A stretch of 64,000 nt of DNA from Saprospiraceae bacterium (GTDB lineage Bacteria; Bacteroidota; Bacteroidia; Chitinophagales; Saprospiraceae), in assembly GCA_021739645.1 (NCBI GenBank), contig JAIPBL010000017.1, forward strand, positions 1 to 64,000, in the 5' to 3' direction. Position numbers and translations under genes: made by a program. The first letter of the stretch is position 1; the number at the start of each line of letters is the position of its first letter. A model generated the notes under the pieces. That model did not search any database and was not told the DNA's origin. It saw only the letters and a program-made list of their open reading frames with translations. Shown one piece after another: positions 18,399 through 28,441 of this stretch.

Positions 18399-21300
18399 AT
18401 GCTGTTGTTTTTTGGCAACCCTACCCAAAAAGTATTTGCCGTTCAGGTCGAAAAAGCCTTGCCCGCTGCCGACATCCAGAAGCTCACTTGGCTTTTTGAC
18501 GGCCAGCCGCAATTGGAAAGTGCCATAGTCACAGGCCCATTCATCGGCCCACGGGCAGCCATGGTGACCCCATGGAGCACCAATGCCGTGGAAATCACCC
18601 AGAACATGGCCATCGCCGGAATTGTCCGCATCGAAGAATTTGAGGCAGCTGGGGACGGTGGTTTTGACCCCATGCTCTCGCAAAAATTTGCCCAGCTCGA
18701 CCAGTCTATTTTTACAATAAACATCCAGCCAAGCCCCATTTTGGACATCGAGGATATTGCCGCATTCAACCAACAGGAAGGTCTGGCCCTGAGCGAGGAG
18801 GAAATTCAATACTTGGAGGGCGTCGCCCAAAAGATTGGCCGACAGCTGACCGATTCCGAGGTCTTCGGCTTCTCGCAGGTCAACAGCGAGCATTGCAGGC
18901 ACAAGATTTTCAACGGCACATTCGTGATTGACGGTGAGGAAAAGGAAACTTCGCTTTTCAAACTCATCAAAAAAACCTCGCAGACGCACCCCAACGGCAT
19001 CGTGTCCGCCTACAAGGACAACGTAGCTTTCGTGAAAGGCCCACAGCTCACGCAGTTTTCTCCGAAAAGCGCCGACAAGCCTGATTTTTATGAAAAAAAA
19101 TCCTTCGAATCGGTGCTGTCGCTGAAAGCGGAAACACACAATTTCCCCACTACCGTTGAACCGTTCAATGGGGCTGCTACGGGTTCTGGCGGCGAAATCC
19201 GGGACCGATTGGCGGGTGGAAAAGGCTCGCTGCCACTGGCGGGAACGGCTGTTTATATGACAGCATATTCTCGTTTGCAAAAAGACCGACCATGGGAAGC
19301 TGGCATGGCCGAGCGCAAATGGCTCTACCAGACCCCGCTCGATATTTTGATAAAAGCGTCCAACGGCGCTTCCGATTTTGGCAACAAATTCGGTCAGCCA
19401 CTCATCGCTGGCTCGCTGCTCACGTTCGAGCATGAGGAGGGTGGCCGAAAATTGGGCTTCGATAAAGTGATTATGCAAGCCGGTGGCATCGGCTACGGCA
19501 AGGCTGATCAGGCGCTGAAAGGCGAACCCAAAGCGGGCGATAAAATCGTGGTGATGGGCGGCGACAACTACCGCATCGGCATGGGCGGTGCTGCCGTTTC
19601 CTCAGCGGATACAGGCGAATTCAGCACGGGTATCACCCTAAATGCCGTGCAGCGCAGCAACCCTGAAATGCAAAAACGGGTGGCCAATGCCGTCCGGGGG
19701 GTGGTCGAAAGCGACGAGAACATCATCGTTTCCATCCACGACCACGGGGCGGGCGGCCACCTCAACTGCCTGTCGGAACTGGTGGAAGCCACTGGCGGAA
19801 AAATTGATTTGGACAAACTGCCCATCGGTGACCCCACGCTATCGGCCAAGGAAATCATCGGCAACGAATCGCAGGAGCGGATGGGCTTGGTCGTTTCACA
19901 AAAAAATATCGAAACGCTGCGCAAAATCGCCGAACGGGAACGGGCGCCGATGTACGAAGTGGGTGACGTGACGGGCGATATGCGCTTCACGTTCCAGTCG
20001 TCCTCGAAAGGTGACAAGCCGATGGATGTTGCGCTGGAGGACATGTTCGGCAGTTCGCCGAAAACCGTTTTGACCGATCAAAACCTGAATATAAAATACG
20101 CCGCCGTCAGCTATGATGCTTCGCAAATCCCGGCATACATCGAAGCCGTTTTGCGCCTCGAAGCCGTGGCCTGCAAGGATTGGCTGACCAACAAAGTTGA
20201 CCGCTGCGTGGGCGGCCTCGTTGCAAAGCAACAATGTGCCGGGCCGCTCCAACTCCCGCTCAACAACTGCGGCGTGATGGCGCTCGATTACGATGGAAAA
20301 AGCGGCCATGCTACGTCCATCGGGCACGCTCCATTGAGCGGTTTGATTGACCCAGTGGCAGGTTCGAGGAACGCCATTGCGGAGGCGCTGACCAACCTCG
20401 TTTGGGCGCCGCTGGAAAAGGGTCTGCGCTCTGTTTCGCTCTCCGCCAACTGGATGTGGCCCTGCAAAAACGAGGGCGAAGATGCCCGGCTTTACGAGGC
20501 CGTCGAGGCGGTTTCGGAGTTTGCGATTGCGCTCGGCATCAACATCCCAACGGGCAAGGATTCACTTTCGATGAAACAGAAATACCCCGATGGCTGCGAG
20601 GTGATATCGCCGGGCACGGTCATCATTTCTGCCGCTGGCCATTGCGACGACCGGACGGCGGTGGTCGAGCCTGTTTTGCAAAAAAATGGAGGTGAAATTT
20701 ACTACCTCGACCTCTCGAAAGATGGCTACCAACTTGGCGGTTCGTCTTTTGCGCAAGCGCAAAACAGAATTGGAGAAAGCGCTCCTTCGGTAACGGATGC
20801 CGCCTATTTCGCCAAGGCTTTTGATGCGTTGCAAAATTTGATAAAAAGCGGCCTCGTGCACGCCGGTCACGATGTTTCCGCAGGCGGACTTTTGACTTGT
20901 TTGCTGGAAATGTGCTTCGCCGACGTGGACTTGGGAGCGGAGATTGATTTGACGAATTTAGGCGAAACCGACTCCGTGAAATTGCTTTTTGCGGAAAACA
21001 GCGGGGTGGTTTTCCAATGTACTGCCGAACCCCAGTTCGGCAGAAACCACGCTGCCGAACTGGGGTTCGGCAGTACTCAAGTAGAAACGCTGCTGAACGA
21101 GGCGGGCATTTCATTTCATAAAATCGGTGTCGTCACTTCCACGCCTGTTTTGGCTGTCGCAAATGGCGCTGAAAATCTCACCTTTTCCATCCCTGAAATG
21201 CGGGATGTTTGGTACGAAACCTCTTACCTCCTCGACCGCCACCAATCCGGCGCAACGAAGGCAAAGGAGCGTTTCAATAATTACAAAAAACAGCCGCTGC

Positions 21301-22109
21301 AATATATTTTTCCTGAAAACTTCACGGGCAAACGGCCTGTGCCAGACCTCTCGAAGCCCCGCCCGAAAGCCGCCGTTCTTCGGGAAAAAGGCAGCAATTC
21401 CGAGCGGGAAATGGCGCACGCCATGTACCTCGCAGGCTTCGACGTGAAAGATGTCCACATGACCGACCTCATCAGCGGCCGGGAGACGCTGGAGGATATT
21501 CAGTTCCTCGGTGCGGTCGGCGGATTCTCCAATTCCGATGTGCTGGGTTCGGCCAAAGGATGGGCTGGTGCCTGTTTGTACAATGAAAAAGCGAAACGGG
21601 CGCTCGATAATTTCTTCAAGCGGGACGATGTGTTGTCTGTCGGCATCTGCAATGGCTGCCAGCTTTTTGTGGAGCTGAACCTGATAAATCCCGAACACGC
21701 CACGCCACCAAAAATGCTGCACAACGAGTCGCACAAGCACGAAAGCGTATTCACTTCCGTGGTGATTCCCGAAAACAATTCCGTTATGCTGTCCTCGCTG
21801 GCGGGCTGCCGCTTGGGCATCTGGGTAAGCCACGGGGAGGGCAAGTTTCACCTGCCGCTTTCCGAAGATAAATACAATATCGTGGCGAAATACGGCTACG
21901 CTGCTTACCCCGCCAACCCGAATGGCAGCGACTACAACGCCGCCATGCTCGCCAGTGCCGATGGCCGCCACCTGGCCACGATGCCGCACTTCGAGCGCTC
22001 GATGTTTAAATGGAATTGGGCGAATTATCCCACCGATAGGCAGGATGATATTTCGCCGTGGGTGGAGGCGTTTTTGAATGCGAGGCGGTGGTTTGATAAA
22101 AATGATTAG
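18399..22109 (+). CDS. purL: Phosphoribosylformylglycinamidine synthase (large form)
   Basis: SEVFGFSQVNSEHCRHKIFNG, ETHNFPTTVEPFNGAATGSGGEIRD, C-terminal glutaminase VGICNGCQLFVEL, MPHFERSMFKWNW. Start at MLLFFGNP rather than the ORF-track 18279. Confidence 0.97.
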   Translation: MLLFFGNPTQKVFAVQVEKALPAADIQKLTWLFDGQPQLESAIVTGPFIGPRAAMVTPWSTNAVEITQNMAIAGIVRIEEFEAAGDGGFDPMLSQKFAQLDQSIFTINIQPSPILDIEDIAAFNQQEGLALSEEEIQYLEGVAQKIGRQLTDSEVFGFSQVNSEHCRHKIFNGTFVIDGEEKETSLFKLIKKTSQTHPNGIVSAYKDNVAFVKGPQLTQFSPKSADKPDFYEKKSFESVLSLKAETHNFPTTVEPFNGAATGSGGEIRDRLAGGKGSLPLAGTAVYMTAYSRLQKDRPWEAGMAERKWLYQTPLDILIKASNGASDFGNKFGQPLIAGSLLTFEHEEGGRKLGFDKVIMQAGGIGYGKADQALKGEPKAGDKIVVMGGDNYRIGMGGAAVSSADTGEFSTGITLNAVQRSNPEMQKRVANAVRGVVESDENIIVSIHDHGAGGHLNCLSELVEATGGKIDLDKLPIGDPTLSAKEIIGNESQERMGLVVSQKNIETLRKIAERERAPMYEVGDVTGDMRFTFQSSSKGDKPMDVALEDMFGSSPKTVLTDQNLNIKYAAVSYDASQIPAYIEAVLRLEAVACKDWLTNKVDRCVGGLVAKQQCAGPLQLPLNNCGVMALDYDGKSGHATSIGHAPLSGLIDPVAGSRNAIAEALTNLVWAPLEKGLRSVSLSANWMWPCKNEGEDARLYEAVEAVSEFAIALGINIPTGKDSLSMKQKYPDGCEVISPGTVIISAAGHCDDRTAVVEPVLQKNGGEIYYLDLSKDGYQLGGSSFAQAQNRIGESAPSVTDAAYFAKAFDALQNLIKSGLVHAGHDVSAGGLLTCLLEMCFADVDLGAEIDLTNLGETDSVKLLFAENSGVVFQCTAEPQFGRNHAAELGFGSTQVETLLNEAGISFHKIGVVTSTPVLAVANGAENLTFSIPEMRDVWYETSYLLDRHQSGATKAKERFNNYKKQPLQYIFPENFTGKRPVPDLSKPRPKAAVLREKGSNSEREMAHAMYLAGFDVKDVHMTDLISGRETLEDIQFLGAVGGFSNSDVLGSAKGWAGACLYNEKAKRALDNFFKRDDVLSVGICNGCQLFVELNLINPEHATPPKMLHNESHKHESVFTSVVIPENNSVMLSSLAGCRLGIWVSHGEGKFHLPLSEDKYNIVAKYGYAAYPANPNGSDYNAAMLASADGRHLATMPHFERSMFKWNWANYPTDRQDDISPWVEAFLNARRWFDKND
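21019..21076. repeat. Perfect inverted repeat (24-bp arms, 10-nt spacer) inside purL
   Basis: GTACTGCCGAACCCCAGTTCGGCA-GAAACCACGC-TGCCGAACTGGGGTTCGGCAGTAC. Confidence 0.95.
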
Positions 22110-22143
22110 GATGGGATTCGAAAACTCCCCTTAAATTTCTCGC

Positions 22144-23523
22144 ATGAAAAAATACCTTTCAAGCCTGCTTTTCCTCGCCGTACTGGTCGTTTTCAGTTGC
22201 AAACCCGATGATTCTGCCGACCCGATAATCGTATCACCGCCCGTTGAGGTGGTGGAAACCATCATTCCTGTCGGTGACGAGCGGTACCTCCACGAAGATT
22301 CAGACTATATTTTTGACCAAGACACGCTGCGTACATTCGAGCTGAATCTCCCGGCGGCGGCTTTGGCCAAACTCGATGCAGACCCCGCCGCCGAGGTGTA
22401 CGTGGAAGGTAGCCTCACATTTGAAGGTGAGACTATCAGCCCCGTTGGAATCCGGTACAAAGGCTCGATTGGCGCTTTCGTCGGCTGTTTGTCCGGCCAG
22501 GACTGGGGAAACCCCTCTGGCCACAAAACCTGCACCAAGCTTTCCATGAAAGTAAAACTCAACTGGGACGACCCCGACAGCAAGTTTTATGGGCTGAAAA
22601 AACTCCAATTCCATTCCATGAACCTCGACCCCAGCCAAATGCGTGACCGGCTCGGCTACTGGCTTTTTCGGGAAATGGGCGTGCCCGCACCCCGTGCCGT
22701 TCATGCCCAGCTTATGATAAACGGAAAATATTCAGGCCTGTATTCGCTGGTTGAAGTGATAGATGGCAGGTTCACGAAGCAGAATTTTGACGACGGCGAC
22801 GGCAATCTTTACAAAGAAGTTTGGCCGCTGAACATGTACGGGATGCCCCGCTTCGAGCAAGAATACCTGAGCCACCTCGAAACCAACGAGGAAGCAAGTC
22901 CCACTGCCAACATGATTCGGAGTTTCGCACAGGAAATCTCCAACGCTAATTCTTCCAATATTCAGGGCATCATTTCCAACTGGATGAAAATCCCGGAGAT
23001 AATGGCCTACTGCGCCGTGGACAGAACCATCCGGGTGGACGACGGCCCGTTCCACTGGTACTGCGACGGCGGTGATTGCTCCAACCACAACTATTTCTGG
23101 TACGAAGAACCCACCGCTGGCACCATGCACCTCATCCCTTGGGACATGGACAATGCCTTCGAAAACATCATTTCGAATGTCAATCCGGTCACGCCGATTG
23201 GCGACCCTTGGGGTGAAATCACCAACAATTGCCAACCTTTTAAGTATGGTCTATTCCAGTTGGAGCAACGTTCGGCGGCCTGTGACAAACTGACGGTGGG
23301 TTGGGTCAGCTTCGCAAATGAATACGAACAGGCGCTTTCGCAATTCAAAGCAGGGCCGTTCTCAGAAGCCCAGGTCAATGCCCGTTTGGATGCTTGGGAA
23401 GCGCAGGTACGGCAGGCCACGGTGCAAGCCGATCAAGCGCACAATGATGCCATCACGGTTTATGCTTGGGAAAATGCGCTGTACACTTTGAAGAACAATT
23501 TGGAATATGCGAGGAGTCAATAA
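22144..23523 (+). CDS. CotH kinase-family lipoprotein
   Basis: Lipobox FSCKPDD; GIRYKGSIGAF, KLSMKVKLNWDDPDSKFYGLKKLQFHSMNLDPSQMRDRLGYWLFREMGVPAPRAVHAQLMINGKYSGLYSLVE. Confidence 0.9.
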   Translation: MKKYLSSLLFLAVLVVFSCKPDDSADPIIVSPPVEVVETIIPVGDERYLHEDSDYIFDQDTLRTFELNLPAAALAKLDADPAAEVYVEGSLTFEGETISPVGIRYKGSIGAFVGCLSGQDWGNPSGHKTCTKLSMKVKLNWDDPDSKFYGLKKLQFHSMNLDPSQMRDRLGYWLFREMGVPAPRAVHAQLMINGKYSGLYSLVEVIDGRFTKQNFDDGDGNLYKEVWPLNMYGMPRFEQEYLSHLETNEEASPTANMIRSFAQEISNANSSNIQGIISNWMKIPEIMAYCAVDRTIRVDDGPFHWYCDGGDCSNHNYFWYEEPTAGTMHLIPWDMDNAFENIISNVNPVTPIGDPWGEITNNCQPFKYGLFQLEQRSAACDKLTVGWVSFANEYEQALSQFKAGPFSEAQVNARLDAWEAQVRQATVQADQAHNDAITVYAWENALYTLKNNLEYARSQ

Positions 23524-23573
23524 CCCATGATGGCCCCCGCCCACCATTTCAAAGAAACCACTACATTTGGCAC

Positions 23574-24262
23574 ATGATAAACCTCGGCCTTGGGTGCCAC
23601 GCATATCGTCGTGCAGTTGGTGGACTACGTGAAGGGCGGCGACAATCCAACCCTCACCCAAAACTACCTCGGCGGCTGGGGCGTCACCCGCAACGAAGGC
23701 AAACTTTGGCAACTCGACGACCTGCTCGCACTTAAAAAGCAAATCGAATCGCACGGCCTCACCTGGGCCGCCATCGAAAACTTCGACCCCGCCCATTGGT
23801 ACGCCATCCTCCTCGATGGCCCAAAAAAGCTGCAGCAATTGGAGGATTTGAAAATCATGCTCCGCAACATCGGCAAGGCGGGTATCCGCATCATGGGCTA
23901 CTATTTCAGTTTAGCCGGGGATTTGGGGCTGGACGCCCGCTCCCATTGGCCGGAGCACTGCCAATTCGGTGGTTTTCGACCAAGCGAAAATTGACCCTAA
24001 CACGCCCATTCCCAACGGCATGGTCTGGAATATGACCTACGACCCTGCGGCCTCGCCCGGCACGGTCGCCCCCGTTTCACGGGAAGAAATATGGCAGCGT
24101 TTGCAGTGGTTTTTGGGTGAAATGCTGCCCGTGGCCGAGGAGTGCGGCGTCCGACTCGTCGCCCACCCCGACGACCCGCCGCTGCCGGAGATGCGGGGAA
24201 CGCAGCCTGTTTTGTACCCTCCCCGGATCAGTCCCCGATGGGCTGGCCTTCGATGTTGATGG
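23574..24262 (+). pseudogene. Frameshifted and truncated mannonate dehydratase (UxuA)-like gene
   Basis: Frame 1 GATHIVVQLVDYVKGGD...WGVTRNEGKLWQLDDL...AIENFDPAHWYAILLDGPKKLQQLEDLKIMLRNIGKAGIRIMGYYFSLAG, then a frame change to IDPNTPIPNGMVWNMTYDPAASPGTVAPVSREEIWQRLQWFLGEMLPVAEECGVRLVAHPDDPPLPEMRGT; C-terminus missing. Confidence 0.8.
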
Positions 24263-24625
24263 CAGCCGGAGCGTTTTGCCAGCCATGCCTTTCCGCACGG
24301 ACGAGTGGCCGGTTTCCACGGCAGGGAAGGTGTTTTTGTTTGAAGAGAATTGGTTTCGAGGAGGCTAGGCATGAAGATTAATACCTGGATTAGGCGCGCT
24401 GTGATCATTGGATAAATGACAGGATTGACCATTACCGGAAGTGTTTTAGGCCATAAGAGTTTATTATTCCTTAAAAATGGTCATCTAGATTCTCCAACTT
24501 TTCTATATTTTTGCAGCAGGATTTCAGCCCTTGCTAAAATTTTGTTCTGTTATTCCTGCGTTGTTTTGACCCAAATTTCACCCAGCCCATTTCACAAATT
24601 TGTAAGATAACCAAATTCATCCAAC

Positions 24626-27040
24626 ATGATTGAGTCGCCATTTTCAGAAATCATTGAAACTAAGAAAAGCAGTTCGATAGAGGAAAAATACAAAACGGAA
24701 GTGCTTAGTGATTTTTGGATTTGTTGTGTAAGTAGGGAAGCAAGTATCCTTGGAAGAAAAGAGGTGCTTGGTGGCAAAGCCAAATTCGGAATAGTTGGAG
24801 ATGGCAAGGAAGTGCCACAAGTTGCGATGGCCAGGGCATTCAGGAAAGGTGACTTTCGCTCGGGTTATTATCGAGACCAAACATTGATGTTTGCGCTTGG
24901 GCTGGCTACGGTCGAAGATTTTTTCGCACAACTTTACGCAGATTCCGAAAACGACCCCTGGTCGGGCGGCAGGCAAATGAACAGCCATTTTGCCTCCAAA
25001 ATGATTGACGAAAACGGCGAATGGCTTGACCACCGCTCGCTTTACAATATATCTTCCGATATTTCGAGCACGGGCGGCCAAATGGCACGGGCAGTAGGCT
25101 TGGCACTTGCCTCCAAAAAATACCGCCAAACCCCACAACTTTCCAGCTCCACTAGGTTTTCTGACAACGGTAACGAAATTTGCTTTTGCACAATTGGTGA
25201 TGCCTCTACCTCCGAAGGGATTTTTTGGGAGGCAATCAATGCAACTGGTGTACTCAAAATACCCCTGTTGGTTTCCATTTGGGACGATGGTTACGGCATC
25301 TCTGTCCCGAAGGAATACCAGACCACCAAAGGAAATATTTCCAGTATTTTAGAAGGGTTTAGGCTGAACGAAAAAGAAGAGGGGCTTGAGATTTACAATG
25401 AAAAATGCTGGAACTACCCTGCGCTTTGCGATTTATACGAAATGGCTGCTGAGAAAATGAGAAACGCTCATATTCCAGCCATCATTCATGTGGAGGATTG
25501 CACCCAACAGCTTGGACACTCGACTTCTGGCTCTCACGAACGATACAAGTCGCCGGAACGCCTGGCTTGGGAACGTGAGCACGACTGCAACAAGGTCATG
25601 GCACGTTGGATTGTGGATGCTGGACTAGCAACCGTTGAGGAAGTTGAAGGACTGGAGGCTAAAGCTAAAGCTTATGTTAAAGAATGTAAGGACAGGGCTT
25701 GGAAGGCTTACAATGAGCCTATCAAATTGGAGCGGCAGACTTTGGCAAATATTTACAACCAGGTTTTGACCGAAAACCCGCGAGACGAAAACTTGCTAGA
25801 CCTGCGCAAAAAACTAGATGACATGTTCAACCCGCACTATTCCGATATAGTGAAAAATGGGCGTCAACTCTTTTTTTACCTCAAAAAGCAATCTAACCCT
25901 GCCAAAAATGAACTAAGCGCCTGGCTGGAAAAGTCAAGGAACCTAGCCCTCAAAAGGTATCACTCGCACCTCTACAGTTCCAGCAAATATTCTGCACTCA
26001 ATGTCCCGGTCATTCCCCCGGTTTATTCACAAGATTCACCCCTGAAGAACGGGTTTGAAGTACTCAACCATTTTTTTGACCTAGCACTCGAAAAGCACCA
26101 AGACATCTTTGCCTTCGGTGAAGATGTCGGTAAAATTGGTGGTGTTAACCAAGGCTTCATGGGCATGCAGGACAAATATGGCGAGAACCGAGTTTTTGAT
26201 ACTGGCATCCGGGAATGGACTATCATGGGCCAGGCTATCGGAATGGCCATGCGTGGTTTGCGCCCCATTGCCGAAATCCAGTACATCGATTACCTTATTT
26301 ATGGGCTTGCACCGCTATCCGATGACTTGGCCACACTCCGCTACCGTAGCAACGGCATGCAGCAAGCCCCGGCAATCATTCGAACAAGGGGGCACAGGCT
26401 GGAAGGCATCTGGCACTCCGGTTCACCGATGGGCCTGATTATCAACTCCTTGCGTGGCATGTACGTGCTTACCCCACGTAATTTTGTCCAAGCAGCGGGC
26501 ATGTACAACACCATGCTGCACTCAGATGACCCAGCCTTGATAATTGAATGTTTGAACGGCTACCGTTTGAAGGAAAAAATGCCGGACAATATTGGCGAAT
26601 ACACGGTGCCCCTGGGCGTACCAGAGGTTCTGACAACTGGAACGGACGTTACCCTGGTCACTTACGGCTCCAATATCAGGGTCGCTATGGAAGGTATTGA
26701 ACTGCTAGCACCAACAGGCATTTCTGTGGAGTTGATTGATGTGCAAACCCTGCTCCCTTTTGACCTCGAACATGTAATTGTATCGTCGTTGAAAAAAACC
26801 AACCGAATAGTTTTAATGGATGAAGATATGCCTGGGGGCGCCACTGGTTTCATGTTAAGGGAGGTCTTAGAAGTGCAAGGAGGCTACCAATACCTAGACA
26901 GCCCGCCCGTCACGCTTACGGCGAAAGCGCACCGTCCACCTTTTGGTTCGGATGGCGACTATTTTTCAAAGCCCAACCCAGAGGATGTTTGTGAAGCGAT
27001 TTTCAGGGTAATGCAAGAAGCTGAACCAAGCAGATTTTGA
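24626..27040 (+). CDS. 2-oxo acid dehydrogenase E1 component, fused alpha-beta
   Basis: Alpha part with GDASTSEGIFWEAINATGVLKIPLLVSIWDDGYGISVP; beta part with GFEVLNHFFDLALEKHQDIFAFGEDVGKIGGVNQGFMGMQDKYGENRVFDTGIREWTIMGQAIGMAMRGLRPIAEIQY. Confidence 0.92.
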   Translation: MIESPFSEIIETKKSSSIEEKYKTEVLSDFWICCVSREASILGRKEVLGGKAKFGIVGDGKEVPQVAMARAFRKGDFRSGYYRDQTLMFALGLATVEDFFAQLYADSENDPWSGGRQMNSHFASKMIDENGEWLDHRSLYNISSDISSTGGQMARAVGLALASKKYRQTPQLSSSTRFSDNGNEICFCTIGDASTSEGIFWEAINATGVLKIPLLVSIWDDGYGISVPKEYQTTKGNISSILEGFRLNEKEEGLEIYNEKCWNYPALCDLYEMAAEKMRNAHIPAIIHVEDCTQQLGHSTSGSHERYKSPERLAWEREHDCNKVMARWIVDAGLATVEEVEGLEAKAKAYVKECKDRAWKAYNEPIKLERQTLANIYNQVLTENPRDENLLDLRKKLDDMFNPHYSDIVKNGRQLFFYLKKQSNPAKNELSAWLEKSRNLALKRYHSHLYSSSKYSALNVPVIPPVYSQDSPLKNGFEVLNHFFDLALEKHQDIFAFGEDVGKIGGVNQGFMGMQDKYGENRVFDTGIREWTIMGQAIGMAMRGLRPIAEIQYIDYLIYGLAPLSDDLATLRYRSNGMQQAPAIIRTRGHRLEGIWHSGSPMGLIINSLRGMYVLTPRNFVQAAGMYNTMLHSDDPALIIECLNGYRLKEKMPDNIGEYTVPLGVPEVLTTGTDVTLVTYGSNIRVAMEGIELLAPTGISVELIDVQTLLPFDLEHVIVSSLKKTNRIVLMDEDMPGGATGFMLREVLEVQGGYQYLDSPPVTLTAKAHRPPFGSDGDYFSKPNPEDVCEAIFRVMQEAEPSRF

Positions 27041-27221
27041 AAAATACTTCATAAAACCTTGCTTCTCTAAGCCAATGTTGCAACATCGCAACATATTTTG
27101 AAGTAATAGAACTATCACAGTCTTTCTATGTTTTCTTCGGGAATCTGCTTTTGCAGTAATTAATCAACCTGCAATTCTTCCAAAAATCATCCTCGAAGAA
27201 CCACTCAAGTCCACTTATCTG

Positions 27222-28424
27222 GTGAATAAAAAAAAGCCACTTTCCAAACAGGGTTTCGAATTTGAAATCTTCCATCAGGTGGAAGATTTACCTGCTGATT
27301 GGACAACAGCAGCACCTTCCGACAACAGCTTTTTACATCTCCCCTTCTTAAGTGCATTAGAAGAAGGCCCTCCAAATGGTATGAGGTTTTCATACCTTAT
27401 CTTTTATAGAAATGAGGAACCGATTGGCGTAGCTTATTGCCAAATTACACCATTCAGCGTCGGTGAAAGTGTCCAGTCAGTAGATGAGAAAAGCAACAAA
27501 TATCCCTGCCTGGTACGTGCATTCGGGAGAATAGTCAGGAACCTCGTCGCTGAGAAAAACCGCAACTTGCTGGTTTGTGGAAACCTTTTGCTTACCGGTG
27601 AACACGGGTTTTACTTTCCTTCTAGCATTGACAAAGCCACCGCATTCGACATCCTTGAAGAAGCCTTAATTCTTACTCAAACCGAACTGGAATCGAAAAA
27701 CATCAACATAGACGGCATTTTCATCAAGGACATCGCCGAAGACCACCGTGCACCAGTGAAAGTGCTGGTTGACCGAAAATTTAGGGAGTTCACTTTTCAC
27801 CCGAACATGGTGCTGAATCTTCGGGAAAGTTGGCAGTCGTTCGATGATTACATGAACGATATTTCCTCAAAATACAAAGTTCGGGCTAGGAAGGCGTTTA
27901 AGTCACTTGACGGCATTGAAAAAAGAGAATTAACTGATATTCAGATATTTAGTAGCCAAGACAGGCTGTTAGAACTTTACAAATCTGTGGTGGACAACCA
28001 AGATTTTAACATGGTAACACTTACCGAAAATTACCTTCCCAGCTTGAAACGAAAACTAGGAGACAACTTTAAAGTCTTCGGGTATTTTTTAGATGAAAAG
28101 CTCATCGGCTATTTCACGACCATCAAAAACCACCACGAACTGGAAGCACATTTTCTCGGCTTTGAACCGGACCTAAACCGAACCTACCAAATTTACCACA
28201 ACATGTTGTTCGATATTCTGAAAATGGGAATCGAATACGGGGTAAAACAGGTGGTGTATGCCCGTACTGCCATGGAGATCAAAAGCACGTTGGGAGCAGT
28301 AGCCTTAGAAATGCTTTGTTACATCCGGGCTAGTAACCGACTTACCAACAAGGTGCTGCCACCTATCGTTGAGTACCTAAAACCTTCCACAGAATGGGTG
28401 GCCCGAAATCCTTTCAAAGTGTAG
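27222..28424 (+). CDS. GNAT/FemAB-like N-acyltransferase (peptidogalycan-type)
   Basis: FLHLPFLSALEEGPPNGMRFSYLIFYRNEEPIGVAY and C-terminal GNAT-like YQIYHNMLFDILKMGIEYGVKQVVYARTAMEIKSTLGA; GTG start. Confidence 0.65.
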   Translation: MNKKKPLSKQGFEFEIFHQVEDLPADWTTAAPSDNSFLHLPFLSALEEGPPNGMRFSYLIFYRNEEPIGVAYCQITPFSVGESVQSVDEKSNKYPCLVRAFGRIVRNLVAEKNRNLLVCGNLLLTGEHGFYFPSSIDKATAFDILEEALILTQTELESKNINIDGIFIKDIAEDHRAPVKVLVDRKFREFTFHPNMVLNLRESWQSFDDYMNDISSKYKVRARKAFKSLDGIEKRELTDIQIFSSQDRLLELYKSVVDNQDFNMVTLTENYLPSLKRKLGDNFKVFGYFLDEKLIGYFTTIKNHHELEAHFLGFEPDLNRTYQIYHNMLFDILKMGIEYGVKQVVYARTAMEIKSTLGAVALEMLCYIRASNRLTNKVLPPIVEYLKPSTEWVARNPFKV

Positions 28425-28441
28425 TTCTAACAGCCTTTCGG

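Noticed and set aside
18141-19478. 445-aa minus-strand ORF antisense to purL
   Set aside because: Shadow ORF opposite a strongly conserved gene; composition is Phe/Arg/His-rich with no recognisable motif.
21111-21989. 292-aa minus-strand ORF opposite purL
   Set aside because: Antisense shadow; no family signature.
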